DNA of 64,000 nucleotides from Adiantum capillus-veneris (GCA_014529385.2 CM043962.1:41208598-41272597); one strand, 5' to 3'; shown: positions 10,564 to 22,489, counted from the first letter of the stretch. Notes: generated by a model not told the origin, from the sequence alone. Translations and numbers: made by a program.

Positions 10564-11387
10564 GTAGTTCCCAATACACGAAGCAGAAATCAAATGGGGG
10601 AAACAACGGATGGAGGGCTTTATGAGATTTTCCAACAGGATTATGGTCCAGTTGGCTCTCCCCAGTTTGAAGCTGCACGTGACAATTTTATTGTGAGCAG
10701 TGCAGGTTATGCCGTGGCAAGTTTATTGCTTCAGCCAAAGGACCGGCACAATGGGAATTTACTGTTTGATAAGTAAGTTTTGCGATTTTTTACATTGAGT
10801 TACACAAGCACAATCATGGGCTCTACCAAAGTATAATCATTGGCACATGTGTCAATCAAATTAATTTTTTTGCTCTGGAACAGCGAGGGGAGACTTGTGC
10901 ATATCGATTTTGGTTTCATCTTGGAAACATCACCGGGCGGGAACATGAGGTTTGAAAATGCACAGTTCAAGCTGAGTCATGAAATGACTCAACTATTGGA
11001 TCCCTCCGGAATAATGAAAAGTGACACGTGGAGCAGATTTGTCAGGTTGGCCTCATGATCAAATCTCTAAAAAATTGTCCTGGCATTTGTCCTTGTATAC
11101 TCATGTGTGCCTATCCATTATTTTTCAGTTTGTGTGTAAAAGGATACCTAGCAGCACGGTATCATATGGATGGAATTGTCAACACTGTTTTATTGATGGT
11201 GGATAGTGGACTTCCATGCTTTAGTCGTGGGGACCCAATTGGGAATCTCAGAAAGAGGTTTCACCCTGAAATGAGCGAGCAGGAAGCTGCGAACTTCATG
11301 ATCAAGACGTGTGCAGATGCCTACAATAAATGGACCACGGCAGGCTATGACCTTATTCAGTATTTACAGCAAGGTATTGAGAAGTAA
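10564..11387 (+). CDS. PI4KA1: Phosphatidylinositol 4-kinase alpha, last three exons (catalytic C-terminus)
   Basis: Type III PI 4-kinase alpha phosphorylates phosphatidylinositol to PI4P, mainly at the plasma membrane in plants. Exons are 10564-10772, 10884-11045 and 11129-11387; introns are 111 and 83 bp with GT-AG ends. The joins are in phase: AA+C gives Asn, AG+T gives Ser. They encode 209 residues ending in YLQQGIEK and TAA. Visible motifs are VVPNTRSR at the start, the catalytic loop KDRHNGNLL (D and N), [20 protein letters not shown] with the metal-binding DFG and the activation loop, and [20 protein letters not shown] in the C-lobe. No stop or missing catalytic residue is seen, so this part looks functional. 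Exons for the other roughly 1,800 residues of such a protein are not in the window's first 10.5 kb. The upstream DNA is full of transposons, so there is either a very long intron or a truncated copy. Confidence 0.93.
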
Positions 11388-11982
11388 GATACAAATGGGT
11401 GGAGATGAGTCGTAAATTTAACAGGAGTGGATGCGGCAAAGTGAGGAGCTACACCATGATGAAGGGTTCTCCATGCCAGCAGTTCAAAGCTGGAGTATAG
11501 GGAGAGCTGACGTAGACTGAGGAATTACGCATTGAAGCTGTGGACCTATATGGCTATTGTGAAATTTTGTTTCTGTGGGTAGTAGGAACAGCATCATTGC
11601 CTCATCTGCAAACGTGGAGCTCACATTTTGTAATATATGTAGAGGAGATGGATATTGCCAAGCTTGATCGATGACACTGAAGGGAGATGCAGCATGAAGA
11701 GAGGAAGAGGGAGGGACCCTGGGTTTGTCTAGTCAGGCATCTACACCTGCTTCACCATCTTTGTCATGGACAGCTGCAAACGTGTATTCTGCCCACTCAT
11801 TGCAAGTTGATTTCAACTTTGCAATGTGGGATAAAATTGTATGATGTTTATGATAGACAATGTGTAAAGTCTGTTCATGACTATGGTTACAGTCATGGTC
11901 ATTGGTTACATTCAACCTGGCTACCCAGAATCAAATCCGCCCCTCAATATAGTGTTGTTTAATCTCATGGCTTCCTGGTAGA
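11388..11982 (+). other. Likely 3' UTR and downstream flank of the PI4K gene
   Basis: Follows the TAA at 11385-11387 directly. It has no coding similarity; a 91-codon ORF at 11687-11962 lacks any motif. No clear AATAAA signal is obvious, so the transcript end cannot be fixed. It runs to a poly(C)/(CT)n/(CA)n block. Confidence 0.4.
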
Positions 11983-11996
11983 CCCCCCCCCCCCCC

Positions 11997-12055
<59 letters not shown>
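11983..12055. repeat. Compound simple repeat: poly(C)25, (CT)n, (CA)n
   Basis: C at 11983-12007, CT to about 12032, CA to 12055, joined without spacers. Confidence 0.95.
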
Positions 12056-13059
12056 GGTGGAATGTGTGAGACATTGCTCCATATGACCCACTTCAATGGC
12101 AAAACTGCTTTTTTGCCCAAAGTGCCCAAAGGGCTGATTGGGAGCCGTGCAAGATTAAAGGCATTATCATTTTCTTTGGACTATTAATAGCACAGCATGT
12201 ATCGTAGGCGTCAATGCACTGGGGTGTCGTGGGATTATAAGGTGGTTTAGATAATGCCATTATTTGTGTTATGTTATGATTTGTTTGGGTTTCAAGAGCA
12301 TTTCTAGGATTTTCAGAGAAAAGAGGAGAGAATTTGTCAATGTAGTAGAAACAATTGAAAATTTCACGAGGCTTGCAGGATTGATGTTGGGTGCTCCACA
12401 TAGGCTCATAATGTGCTTAACACACCATATATAATCTCTATGCACAATGTGCAACAGCTCAATGTTAGGATTTGAAGGGCTTCGTATGTGTTTGACTCCT
12501 CAAGGCAGTGAATCTGCTTGGGGCTTTATGTACATTCATTTTTATGTTAATACAACATCAGTTCACAACTGTATGACCCAAACCAGAAAAAAAAAAGAAG
12601 ATTTGATGGGCTCCGTATTCTTCCAAAAGACGGGCAGAGAAGTTCAATACCCATTTAAAATGTTGCTCTTTCAAGAAATTTGTTGGAGCCTTTGCTCTCA
12701 CAACCTACTTAAGGGGCCACTACCACTCTCCGCTTGCCACCAACACACATTCCTGATGTTATTGATACATACAAAGTTGGTGTAGGTTTTGGTGAAGCTT
12801 TTGCCAAAAATAGCCCATTGGCATTTTCAACAAACTCTCTCTCTCTCTCTCTCTCTCTCCCTCCTCTTGCTCATTACAAAATCCACTATAAGCTCATAGG
12901 GCAATGCTACGATTCGATTTCCACTTGGTATTTTTAGCTCGTGACTTGAGATAGCATCAAGGCCATGATACGTGTAGTCAAAGTTAAAGTGTACCAAAAG
13001 AGTTTAACCTTGTTTGTAGGTTTGTAGTCGCGTTGAGTTCTTATTGCGTGGTTTCTGTG

Positions 13060-13094
<35 letters not shown>

Positions 13095-13387
13095 CATTTC
13101 TCTCTCCCTCCAAACACCACCACCTGAAAACAAAGAGTTTTGGTGATATGGGTACCGTCCCAACACTTTGGGTTGCTATCGTAGGCAATTGATGCACTTC
13201 AGGTTGTTGTTACCATCCATGCCTACACTATGCAATCTGCAAGATGAGGTCCAATACGGCATATAGCCCATGCACAGACATGAGGTGGCATCGGGCTAGC
13301 AAATGTATAGCTAACAAATGTATAGCTAAGTGTACAGTAGTACATGAGTTTTTTCTCAGTAAAAATTAGAATGGCTCTTTCACATCC

Positions 13388-13440
<53 letters not shown>
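13388..13440. repeat. Compound (CT)n(CA)n microsatellite
   Basis: About 12 CT units followed directly by about 14 CA units. Confidence 0.95.
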
Positions 13441-13444
<4 letters not shown>

Positions 13445-13931
13445 TTTTGGTCACTTCATATAACTATTAATGCTACCTCTTGCCACACAACTGACACTTC
13501 AAGAACCTAGTCACTTCATCCATCTAGCTACACAACAAGCACCTTGGTAACTATATCTCTAGACCTATGGGTGGAAACCTTGAAATTTATACCTTGTCAT
13601 ATAACTTGAAAGAGATGGATCTAGATTTACAATAACTAGCACTTACAGAGTTAGCTATTGGTCATTGTATCTTAAGGATAAATACCCTTTAGTAATCAGT
13701 ACTATGGATAGGTGACTAGAACTTGACACTACATGATTTCTCAGCTAAGGAATGCCTCTCAAAAAACTCCCTGGCTAGATTGAAATAAAACCCTTCTCCA
13801 ACAAATTTAAAAGGGTCTTTTATTATTTGAAAAAAAAAACTCCCCCACATGACAACCCTAAACCATAACAAAACCCCACACAACCATCACCCCCCAACCC
13901 CACATAACCCACCACCAGCCCCAACCCTACC

Positions 13932-13934
<3 letters not shown>

Positions 13935-13962
<28 letters not shown>
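13935..13962. repeat. Poly(C) run of 28
   Basis: Twenty-eight C in a row, preceded by about 90 bp of C- and A-rich DNA (13840-13934). Confidence 0.95.
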
Positions 13963-15084
13963 AAATGGGCATATACCCAAGGCACTAGGTAAAAACAAAT
14001 TTCTCTATTTAACATGCACTGGAAAGATACATTTTGGCTATTTTGTTACCCTGTGGGAACATGCCCTTAGACTTTGGTAAAAACAATGTGGTAATTTTGG
14101 GCATTAGCTTTTAATGTGTACCATGCCTTTAATGCCATTCCCCTCTCCCGAGCCATTGAGTAGCATACCCACTCCTTCACTCTTTCACGCTTCATACCTA
14201 GAAAATCGATGCATATATGGCATCAACCTCGCATGTCTTATGCATGATAGTTGTCCTTAAAGAGAGATATATTCTTTAGATATGGCTGATGGTTTTAAAA
14301 CATAAAAGGGTTTAAAGGAAAATTGTGTTGTTAATAGCACTAATGTGCCAAAGTGAACTTAACAGATTGTTTTTTCCTCTCATTATGACACATGGAGGGG
14401 AGAGATGAACCCCCTTCAAAGAGAGCCATTGAGCATTCTTAGGGCTTTCAACATTCGGTGTCCATATTGAGCTTTTAGGTGCTGAAAATTGTGAAATGAT
14501 CATTTGACGGCACTTCCTTTAAGGTAGGCATTATGCAAAGATTTCTTGTGCCCATGTTCATAGAGACTTGCCGAATCAAAATGCGTCGTGTGAGGCCTTT
14601 TGTGAACTGCATGTATAGGCTTGTTGGTTTTGGGAATGTAATGGGTGTGTGTAGGTACAAGAGACCAAGGCTCTTCACGTAGACAACATATGGGAAAAAG
14701 AATACCATTTTTGGTTTACGGGGAGAAAAAGCTTTAAATATTGATCATGATACATAGGCATGCCATCAACAATCCATAGAGAAATCACTTTGCAGAAGCA
14801 TTTACGGTAAGGATTTATTCTTTACCTGTCACCATCAAAGCCAACAAATGAAAACTATGTTAGTTAGTGGAAGACATGTGTCACAAAAGAAGCCCACATG
14901 TTATAGATTTCAACCATAAACACCATGCAAATCAAAATCCTTATAGTAGGAAGTTGGCACCTGAGTAGTGTTCTCCATGGCTATGGGGTTATGTTGAATG
15001 TAGGTAGTATGTCTCTGCTTGTACCAAGTCCGAAAAGATGACTTCTTTTAAGCCATGGCTATGCATGAAAAAGGTGGTGGCGGA

Positions 15085-15406
15085 TGTAAAGAATGAGGAT
15101 GCAAGAGAGCTACACAAGACAAGCACAAAGCACACAGAGATGGAAAGCTTCTTCTTCTTCTTCACAAAAAAGAGAGTACAAAATGACTAAGTGCTAAAGC
15201 TGAAAAGTAGCACATATGTACATGCGGTCACTAAGTGTGAACTCGCTAGAAGCGTACTAGGCTGGCACTATATGTGTAGTCCAGCTGTAGAATCACTGGC
15301 AGAGATCCTCCGTGTCGGTCACCTAACGCGTCAATGAGTAAATGCCGTAAGCGGCCAAGACCCGTAGTGGATGCCAGCTCAAGGTGTAGAGCTCGACATC
15401 TCAACA
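15085..15406 (-). repeat. Copia-1 3' LTR (322 bp)
   Basis: Direct repeat of 19960-20282. The end of the RNase H frame (LEGEC, stop) reads into it across the purine tract, a usual economy in copia elements. Confidence 0.96.
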
Positions 15407-15985
15407 CTCCCCCTCAAGCTCTGCATGTCGCAGAGTCTGGAAACGTCGAAGCTTCTCAGCTCCGAGGGCCTTGGTAAAGATATCCGCTATCTGCTCCTCT
15501 GTGCTGACGTAGACCAAGTCGATGTCGCCCGCCAACACTCGCTCTCGAACGTAGTGGTAATGGACCTCTATGTGTTTGGTCCTGGCATGGAACACTAGGT
15601 TCCTAGCCAACTGCATGCTGCTGAGGTTGTCACAATGGATGAAAATCTGCTGGTCCACCTGCACTCCCAAGTCCTCAAGTAATGTGCGTAGCCAAGCTAC
15701 CTCGCACGCCGCAACTGCTGCACCTCTGTACTTGGCCTCTGTGCTAGATAAAGCAACCGTAGGCTGCTTTTTGCTGCTCCAAGTAACATCAGCACTCCCA
15801 AAAGAGAACATGAAGCCACTCGTAGATCTCCTATCAGCAATGCTACCTGCCCAATCTGCATCTGTATACCCATACAATGCTAATGGTGCATCTGCTGCAT
15901 AGAACAATGCGTAGTCAAGAGTACCTTGCACATACTTAAGTGTGCGTCGTACTCCATCCAAATGTGGCTTCCTCGGAAGCTGCAT
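15401..15985 (-). pseudogene. Copia-1 RNase H and C-terminus
   Basis: 194 residues in frame with the RT part upstream, separated by one TAG (15986-15988). RNase H degrades the RNA strand after minus-strand synthesis. Visible: LYGYTDADWAGS (first acidic residue, about 42-44), SSTEAKYRGA (81-90), FIHCDNLSSM (D119), HIEVHYHYVRERV and the end IADIFTKAL. The usual copia motif is S-T-x-E-A-E-Y; here the second E is K (codon AAG at residue 85), which probably removes a catalytic acid. The frame ends inside the LTR. Confidence 0.9.
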
Positions 15986-15988
15986 GAA

Positions 15989-17191
15989 CTAACTCTCCAA
16001 GCCTACTGTGTAGCTCAAGTCTGGCCTCGTGATAGTCAAGTAGATTAGACTACCCACAATCTTCCTGTACATGTTGACATCCTCAACAACATCACCCTTC
16101 TCTGCACTCAGCTTTGCATTCACATCCAAGGGAATAGAAATTGGCTTACAATCAGCCATACCATACTTTGACAACATGTGCAAAGCATACTGTCTCTGTG
16201 ATAGCCATACACCCTCTGGAGTCCTGATCACCTCAATGCCAAGAAAGTAGCACAACTCGCCTAAATCTTTCATTTCAAACTCCTGTTTGAGAAGACCCTT
16301 CACATGGTCAATCTCCATAGCATTGTCACCAACAATAATAAGGTCATCTACATATATGGTAATGACCACAATCCCCACATCACTCTCACGTACATAGAGT
16401 GAATGATCAGCATGAGCTCTCCTAAAACCAATACTGACAAGATACTTGGCAATCCTATCATACCATGCTCTAGAGCCCTGCTTCAAACCATACAAAGCTT
16501 TGAGAAGTCTGCATACATAATCTGGGTAACCTGGATCGACATAACCAGGTGGCTGATCCATATACACTTCCTCTTGCAACTCACCATTCAAGAAGGCATT
16601 CTTTACATCCATTTGATGCATAATCCATCCTCTAGATGCAGCCACTGCTATGACAGCTCTCACAATCGTCATCTTTGCCACTGGAGCAAAGGTCTCCTCA
16701 TAGTCTATGCCATACGTCTGTGCATAACCCTTTGCGACCAGCCTTGCCTTGTGACGCTCAATGTTACCATCAGACTTATGCTTGGTTTTATACACCCATT
16801 TATAGCCAATAGCTTTCTTGCCACTTGGCAATGGCACCAACTCCCATGTGTCGTTTGCTTCCAATGCAGCCATCTCTTCATTCATTGCATCATCCCAATG
16901 CACATTTCCACCTGCATCCTCAAAACATGTGGGCTCCACATCCTGTATCACCTTAGCCATGTAGGCTTGGTGATGCGCTAGATACCCATCATAAGTCAAT
17001 TTTTGAACTGGATTTCTGACTCTATTGGATCTACGGGGTCCTGGGTCACTCCTTTGCCCTCTAGCATCTTCTTGTACTTTCCTTACACCAGGTGTCCTGA
17101 CAGCCGGAATTCCAAATTCCTCATCAAGACTTTGTTCAGAACCATCTGAATCCATGTCTACATGTGAAAAACATGATGATGCATCAGCCAT
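15989..17191 (-). pseudogene. Copia-1 reverse transcriptase segment
   Basis: 400 residues of copia RT in the same frame as its neighbours. It copies the element RNA to DNA. Visible: KKAIGYKWVYKTK (about 125-137), HKARLVAKGYAQ, GIDYEETFAPVAKM, MDVKNAFLNGELQEEVYM (catalytic D195), LLKALYGLKQGSRAWY and IYVDDLIIVG (D282, D283). All RT aspartates are intact. It is bounded upstream by a TGA near 17222 (frame continues to 17191) and downstream by a TAG at 15986-15988, both best read as single-base nonsense mutations. Confidence 0.95.
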
Positions 17192-17224
17192 AAAGGGAGG
17201 TTCATCAACCTTTTCCTTTCCTTT

Positions 17225-17797
17225 TCATGATACATTCCCTGTACCTATTGGTGGCGTAACCTGCGTACGTAGTCTACCATTCCATGGTTTCTCAACAGAG
17301 CCACGAGAAGAGGACTCTTGTGGTCCACTCAAAACCTGTGACTGTGGCCTCACATTTTGTACAACCACATCATCTTTTACATCAGCCCCAATAGTGCCAT
17401 GTGCATTACTGTACCAGCTGCTCATCTCATCAAAGACTACATCTCTGCTCACTCGTAATTCTCGTGTAGTAGGATTGTAGCACTTGTACCCCTTTTGTTC
17501 AAGGGAATATCCCACAAGAATACATTTCTCTGCTTTAGGATCCAATTTCCTACGCAACTCATCTGGTACATGCACGTAATCTATGTAGCCAATCACTTTC
17601 AAGTGTGCCAAATCAGGCTTTGTACCTGTAAACTTTTTCTTAGGTGTTACATCATGCACCGCAGCTGTAGGTGTCCTGTTCATAATGTACACAACTGTAT
17701 TTACGGCTTCAGCCCAACAATGATGAGGCATGTTCTTCTCATTCATCAATGCACGTGCAACCTCTGTAATATGCCTGTTTTTCCTTTCTGCGACCCC
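17225..17797 (-). pseudogene. Copia-1 integrase C-terminal half
   Basis: Continues the integrase after the nonsense codon at 17798-17800: NGVAERKNRHITE holds the third catalytic acid (E), followed by HCWAEAVNTVVYIMNRTPT and the C-terminal block KCILVGYSLEQKGYKCYNP. It ends at a TGA (near 17222) before the RT segment. Together with the upstream piece it completes a D,D,E integrase, which inserts the DNA copy into the host chromosome. Confidence 0.92.
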
Positions 17798-17800
17798 ATT

Positions 17801-19717
17801 CTATTGTGGACTATATCTGCATGTAAACTGCCTGCGTATACCATGCATTCGCAGAAAATCTGAAAAATCATTGGAGAAGTACTCTCCCCCTCCATCTGAC
17901 CTCAATGTCTTGATTTGCATATCTGTCTCCTTCTCAATCATGACTTTGAAGTCTTGAAAGTGACCAAACACTTCACTTTTGTTACGCATGAAGTAGACCC
18001 ATACTTTCCTTGTATGGTCATCAATGAAAGAGACATAATACCTGCAACCATGTATACTTGCAGTATCGGTTGGACCCCAAACATCTGTGTGCACCACCTC
18101 AAGTGGCTTTTTACATACATTACGCTCATGTGGAAATGAGACCTTTGACTGTTTTCCAAACTGGCATGCTGCACACACTTTATGCATACCATCCACCTTG
18201 AATTTGGGCAAACCTTTTACAATCTGTTTTGATTGCATGCTGCGCAATCTCTGCTCATTGACATGGCCAATGCGTTTGTGCCAAATGTCAACATCAGCCA
18301 CAACACCTGTGCCCTGTGCAAATAATGCAGCTTTTACCTCAGGCATGTCTACATTCAGCGTAAACATTCTGCCCACACATTTGCCCTCTATGATCAGCTT
18401 ACAACCATTCTGGAAATCTTCTACATAACAGCCATTTGGATTGAAGCGAACCTGCAAACCCTGCTCAACCATTTGTCCAACAGAAACAAGATTCTTTGTA
18501 ATGTTTGGGACATGAAGTACATCTGCTAAGTACTTTGATTTCCCACTCTTCGTATTTAGAGGTATGTCCCCTACATGAGCAATGGGGTGAGCTGTGTCAT
18601 CTCCTATCTGCACATAGCCTGACACATCTGGTTTGCGCATATCTCTAAACCACTCTCCACGAGACGTCATGTGATTAGAGGCACCCGAATCCACATACCA
18701 AACATCATCTTGGGTGGAATTATCTGCAGTCATTGTATTCATTACATGCTGCATAACAAACATGCGCTCGTTTTTGCTGTCATCTGCATCTCTGCTAGTA
18801 GATGCATAGTTGCCATGTTCTCTCTTTCCACTTGCTTTTCCCTTTGGACAGTCACGTGACATGTGACCTCTTTCACCACAAGTCCAACATTCTCTGCTAT
18901 CTGGAGTATGTTGCTGCCTGCTTGATCCTGCACCACGACCTCTTTGACTCCCCCTTCCTTGAGACTGGTTTCCCCTGCCACCTGTATTGTTTTGATTTGA
19001 TTGACCTTCCAGAAATTGGCCCCTGCAACCCCTTGGGCCTCGACCACGACCTCTACCTCTACCTCTGTTGGAGTTAGAATAGAAGGCTTGTTCAGAATTA
19101 TTTCTGCCATGAGAAGAAGATGTGTCAAGGTTCTTCTCCTCAAGAATAAGCATAGAAATCAAATCTTGGAACACGGGGATGTCGCCTCTTGTATTCATGG
19201 AAGACCTAAAATGTACATACTCATCTCCTAGACCATCCAAGCATGCACGGACAATGTCATCGTCTTCCACTGAGAATTGAATAGATCCAAGAGCCTCAAT
19301 GATAATCTTGATCTTCAAGGCATAATCATTGATTGAGAGGTTGTTCCTCTTAACTTGATTTAGCTCCGACTTTAGTTGAAGCTTCCTGGCCTTGGTGTTC
19401 ACCTCGAACACTCTGCTTAAGTTTCTCCATGCAATGGCGGGGGTTTCAGCATCCTGTAGATAGCCCATCATGCCATCTGTGATGCTCATAGAAAGCCAAT
19501 ACATCACTTTGCTCCGGCCTTGTTGCCAGTCCCTCAAAGCTTTCCTTTGTTCTGCTGTAGCATTTGCCTTGGGAATCTCTGGTTCCTTTTCATTGTCTCC
19601 TTCCACATAGTCCCAATAACCTTTTCCTTTTAGGAAATTTGTTATTCTGAACTTCCATGCAGGGTAGTTATTTTTCTCAAGCTTCTCAGTAACAATCTGA
19701 CTGAAACCGTCAGACAT
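17801..19717 (-). pseudogene. Copia-1 gag, protease and integrase N-terminal half
   Basis: 638 open residues starting at an ATG (19715-19717) about 240 bp inside the 5' LTR. Gag: residues 1-200, with NYPAWKFRITNFLKGKGYWD near the start, forming the particle. Zinc knuckle: CWTCGERGHMSRDC (277-290), binding element RNA, preceded by a G/R/Q-rich stretch. Protease: WYVDSGASNHM (D343). Integrase: HHCC zinc region (HKRIGH...CAAC, about 480-520), then HTDVWGP (D545) and LRSDGGGEY (D608). The frame stops at TAG (17798-17800), where the family has a glutamine codon. One domain after another is intact to that point. Confidence 0.96.
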
Positions 19718-19940
19718 CTTGAAGCACTAAGGCAAAATAGCTGCAATCTGCAAAAACTTGCAAATCTGCTGAACCTGCTATCGTGGTACCTGTAACGCTT
19801 TCTACACTCAACGAGTGTCAACAATCAAGCGTACATACAACCAATGTACTTGTACAGTAAATCTCTGTATACTGCACTTTGGAGACCTGTGATAGAACGA
19901 AGGGATTGTGATGCTCTTTCTCTCTTAGCCTCTCTTGCCT

Positions 19941-19959
19941 GCACCAGGCTCTGATACCA
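19941..19959 (-). other. Copia-1 primer-binding site
   Basis: On the element strand TGGTATCAGAGCCTGGTGC directly follows the 5' LTR. TGGTATCAGAGC is the usual plant copia site for initiator methionine tRNA, which primes minus-strand DNA. Confidence 0.95.
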
Positions 19960-20282
19960 TGTAAAGAATGAGGATGCAAGAGAGCTACACAAAGACAAGC
20001 ACAAAGCACACAGAGATGGAAAGCTTCTTCTTCTTCTTCACAGAAAAGAGAGTACAAAATGACTAAGTGCTAAAGCTGAAAAGTAGCACATATGTACATG
20101 CGGTCACTAAGTGTGAACTCGCTAGAAGTGTACTAGGCTGACACTATATGTGTAGTCCAGCTGTAGAATCACTGGCAGAGATCCTCCGTGTCGGTCACCT
20201 AACGCGCCAGTGAGTAAATGCCGTAAGCGGCCAAGACCCGTAGTGGATGCCAGCTCAAGGTGTAGAGCTCGACATCTCAACA
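19960..20282 (-). repeat. Copia-1 5' LTR (323 bp)
   Basis: Matches 15085-15406 almost base for base. It carries the element promoter. The duplicated target GCGGA follows at 20283-20287. Confidence 0.96.
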
Positions 20283-20287
20283 GCGGA

Positions 20288-20480
20288 GTGGAGCCACGTC
20301 TTAACCAGGCCAAACCAGAAGACGTTTTTTGTGGGGGCTACCACCTGCAGGTGAAACCATATATTTGCAAGTCGTATCTGCCAAGTACTGGGGTGTTTTT
20401 CTCATCGCGCCCATAAATGGTGGCTCCCCACATGTTTTAGACATGCAAAAGATAATAAATCCTCAATCCTTTTAGGCCTT
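20288..20480. other. Flank between Copia-1 and the RT relict
   Basis: Interrupted host or older repeat sequence; nothing recognised. Confidence 0.3.
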
Positions 20481-22330
20481 CTCATTTTTTGTTAATGGGA
20501 ATCAATATCTTAGGAGGAGTATCATATGGACAAAGAGGTTTTCTCAAAATGTCGGTGCATAAGCCCATGTTGTAAAAAAACCAAGTAATAGTGGGATTTA
20601 TATGTGTATCCCTCCATCCAATCCCACACTTGGGACAAAGAGGGGTCACTAGGCCCCCTCTCTTGAAGGTCCTAGTGCCCATCATTGAGAGACAGATGGT
20701 GCAAGAGTACTGTGGGATCACAAGTAAAATTGGAGGAACAATATCCCTGTAGGGTTTGCCTGATCAATCTCCATAATTTTGCCTTTTCAAATCCATTTCT
20801 ACAACAAGCAGCTACTAGTTGGTGGATGTCATTACATGCTTTTAAGGTATCCGAGTTGCAGAACAAAATAGGTTTTAATTGTGACAGGATGACTTGTGAG
20901 CCCAGTTGCTAGATCTGTTGCTAGCCCTATGGATATACTTTATAAGAGTAAATTGAAGGAGCGTATGATTTTTAGCTAAAGATGTAAATTTTTCCATCAA
21001 TTATGGAAAGGGAAAGATTTAGAAAAGTGGTTTCTAATGGTTTTTTACCTTTAATGGTGAGCTTTGGTGGGTAGATACCTTCCTTAGCTAGAAACCATTT
21101 TGGATTTTGACAATCTATCGATAGAATATCATCAAAATACCTAAAAGGGGTGGCCAACTCAATTAATCTTACCCTAGACGTAGAAGACAACATCATCTTC
21201 TCATAGTAATTGTACTCCAACACATGTAAATAAAGATTACACCAGATAGTGAACGTGCAAGCCCCATAGGAATTCCATTAGTCTGCTGGTAAATTTTTTG
21301 GTATCATTGATTATACATATGGTTAATTAACCAAATATTGATATTAATCACATCATCAACAGAGAAGGAAAGCCCATTCTTATATTTGGTCTTTGACCAT
21401 TTCCCCTCTTGACACAAAAGCTGGGAAATTCTGGAAAGAAATGAAGGGAACATCAGCAATTTGGAAAGCACAAGTAATGAGATTATTGGTAAGAGGAATT
21501 AGTCCCATCTTTCCATTATGAGGAATGTTCTCATAACATTTTTTAATGTCTGCTGAGTAGAAGGAGTAAGCATCTTTTGGTAGGTTAAGTACACAATCAT
21601 AGATAGATTCAATAATCCATCATGACTGGATTTTCAGATTATGGCAGAGAAGGGCTTTTTGGTTAAGGAACCTCGCTCTTTGTTTAAGCTTTGGGAGGCA
21701 AGATTTCAACAAGCAGGCCATAAGTAAGGATGCCTCTTAGTAAATACTGGAAGCACCACAAGTTAGCCATCTGAAACTGTTTTTGTGTAATTTAAAAGAT
21801 GCCATTAGGAAGGGTAGAGGTGCTAAGGAGGGTATATTCATCCTCTTAAGCATATCCCTTACAATCTCAAAAGGGTCTTCTGGGCGAAGAGTGAAGTCAC
21901 TACTAGTGAGTCTTTGTTGGTTTTCCATCTATACAATTTCTTTACAAATAAAAAGTGGCTTGTTAGGGGCTTTGTCAATGGATATAATAAGATATCGATT
22001 CTTGAGAGCATTAAAGATGACATGCATATCCAAGTCAGGAGTATAATTTTTTTTTTGAGGCAACCAGCCGAGACAGTAATCATAAAAAGCTAGCCTAACG
22101 GAGTCGATGTCAAAGCAAGGGGGTAAGAAGATAATTTCTTTAGCCAATAGTCTTAAAATAACCGACAAAAGCTCTTCATATGCCTCATGTAGATTAGGGG
22201 TGCAAGAAGTTATGTGATTTAACCCGAACATGAGTACTTGCTTAACCTTGGGAGGAACTAGTAGATGTTCTACTCCTGTCAATACACGACCAAGATTAGG
22301 TACAAGCCCAGGAATCAGCTGGGGTACACG
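20481..22330 (-). pseudogene. Penelope-side reverse transcriptase relict
   Basis: Minus-strand pieces, in order from the right: LVPPKVKQVLMFGLNHI (about 22260), YLIISIDKAPNKPLFICKE (21950), PFLMASFKLHKNSFRWLTCG (21770), SFYSADIKKCYENIP (about 21560, palm aspartate), TPFRYFDDILSID (21130, the Y/F-DD box), ETTFLNLSLSIIDGKIYIFS (21000) and, after stops, a C-terminal helix-rich stretch (20870-20690). The pattern D/I-x-DKA-x-N, LPKLHK-like FKLHK, FDD and LDL-like box is that of solo RTs on the Penelope/telomerase side, not of LINEs or LTR elements. Many stops and small shifts exist. No GIY-YIG endonuclease was seen. A shorter relative lies at 7.5 kb. Confidence 0.6.
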
Positions 22331-22489
22331 AACAAGAAGAAAATCAGAGATAGTAATGAAAACATGCTTCTGATTTAAAGTAAAAGCTTTAGGGAAGGTT
22401 TAAAGCTCCATGGGAACATACAATTCTGCCAAGATGCGGACAAAACAAAGTCCAAGCCAAAAAAGAACACCCCAAAAAAAGTTCTCGAA

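Larger units (their letters stand above)
12056..15079. other. Unassigned interval with simple repeats
   Basis: No gene or element recognised on either strand; ORFs of 60-110 codons here show no motif and several are built on simple repeats. Repeats inside: (CT)n at 12836-12859 and 13062-13090, the latter followed by CATTTCATTTC like the LINE tail but with no LINE body. The last 5 bp upstream of Copia-1 (15080-15084, GCGGA) are its target-site duplication. Confidence 0.5.
15085..20282 (-). mobile_element. Copia-1: nearly complete Ty1/copia retrotransposon with both LTRs
   Basis: A 5198-bp element on the minus strand. Its LTRs are 15085-15406 (3' LTR) and 19960-20282 (5' LTR), both TGT...ACA. 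By eye they differ at about five substitutions and one indel, roughly 98% identical. The flanks carry the 5-bp duplication GCGGA (15080-15084 and 20283-20287). A primer-binding site complementary to initiator Met-tRNA adjoins the 5' LTR, and a purine tract adjoins the 3' LTR. One gag-pol reading frame (19717 to 15401) is broken only by three nonsense codons. The order gag, protease, integrase, RT, RNase H is the copia order. A recent but now inactive copy. Confidence 0.97.

Noticed and set aside
11687-11962. 91-codon ORF after the PI4K stop
   Set aside because: It falls in the probable 3' UTR and has no recognisable domain.
13089-13110. CATTTCATTTCTCTCTC similar to the LINE tail
   Set aside because: The LINE 3' block is absent upstream, so it is only a simple-repeat resemblance.
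16403-16981. 192-codon plus-strand ORF and other plus-strand ORFs inside Copia-1 and Copia-2
   Set aside because: Shadow frames opposite the well-supported RT and integrase frames.
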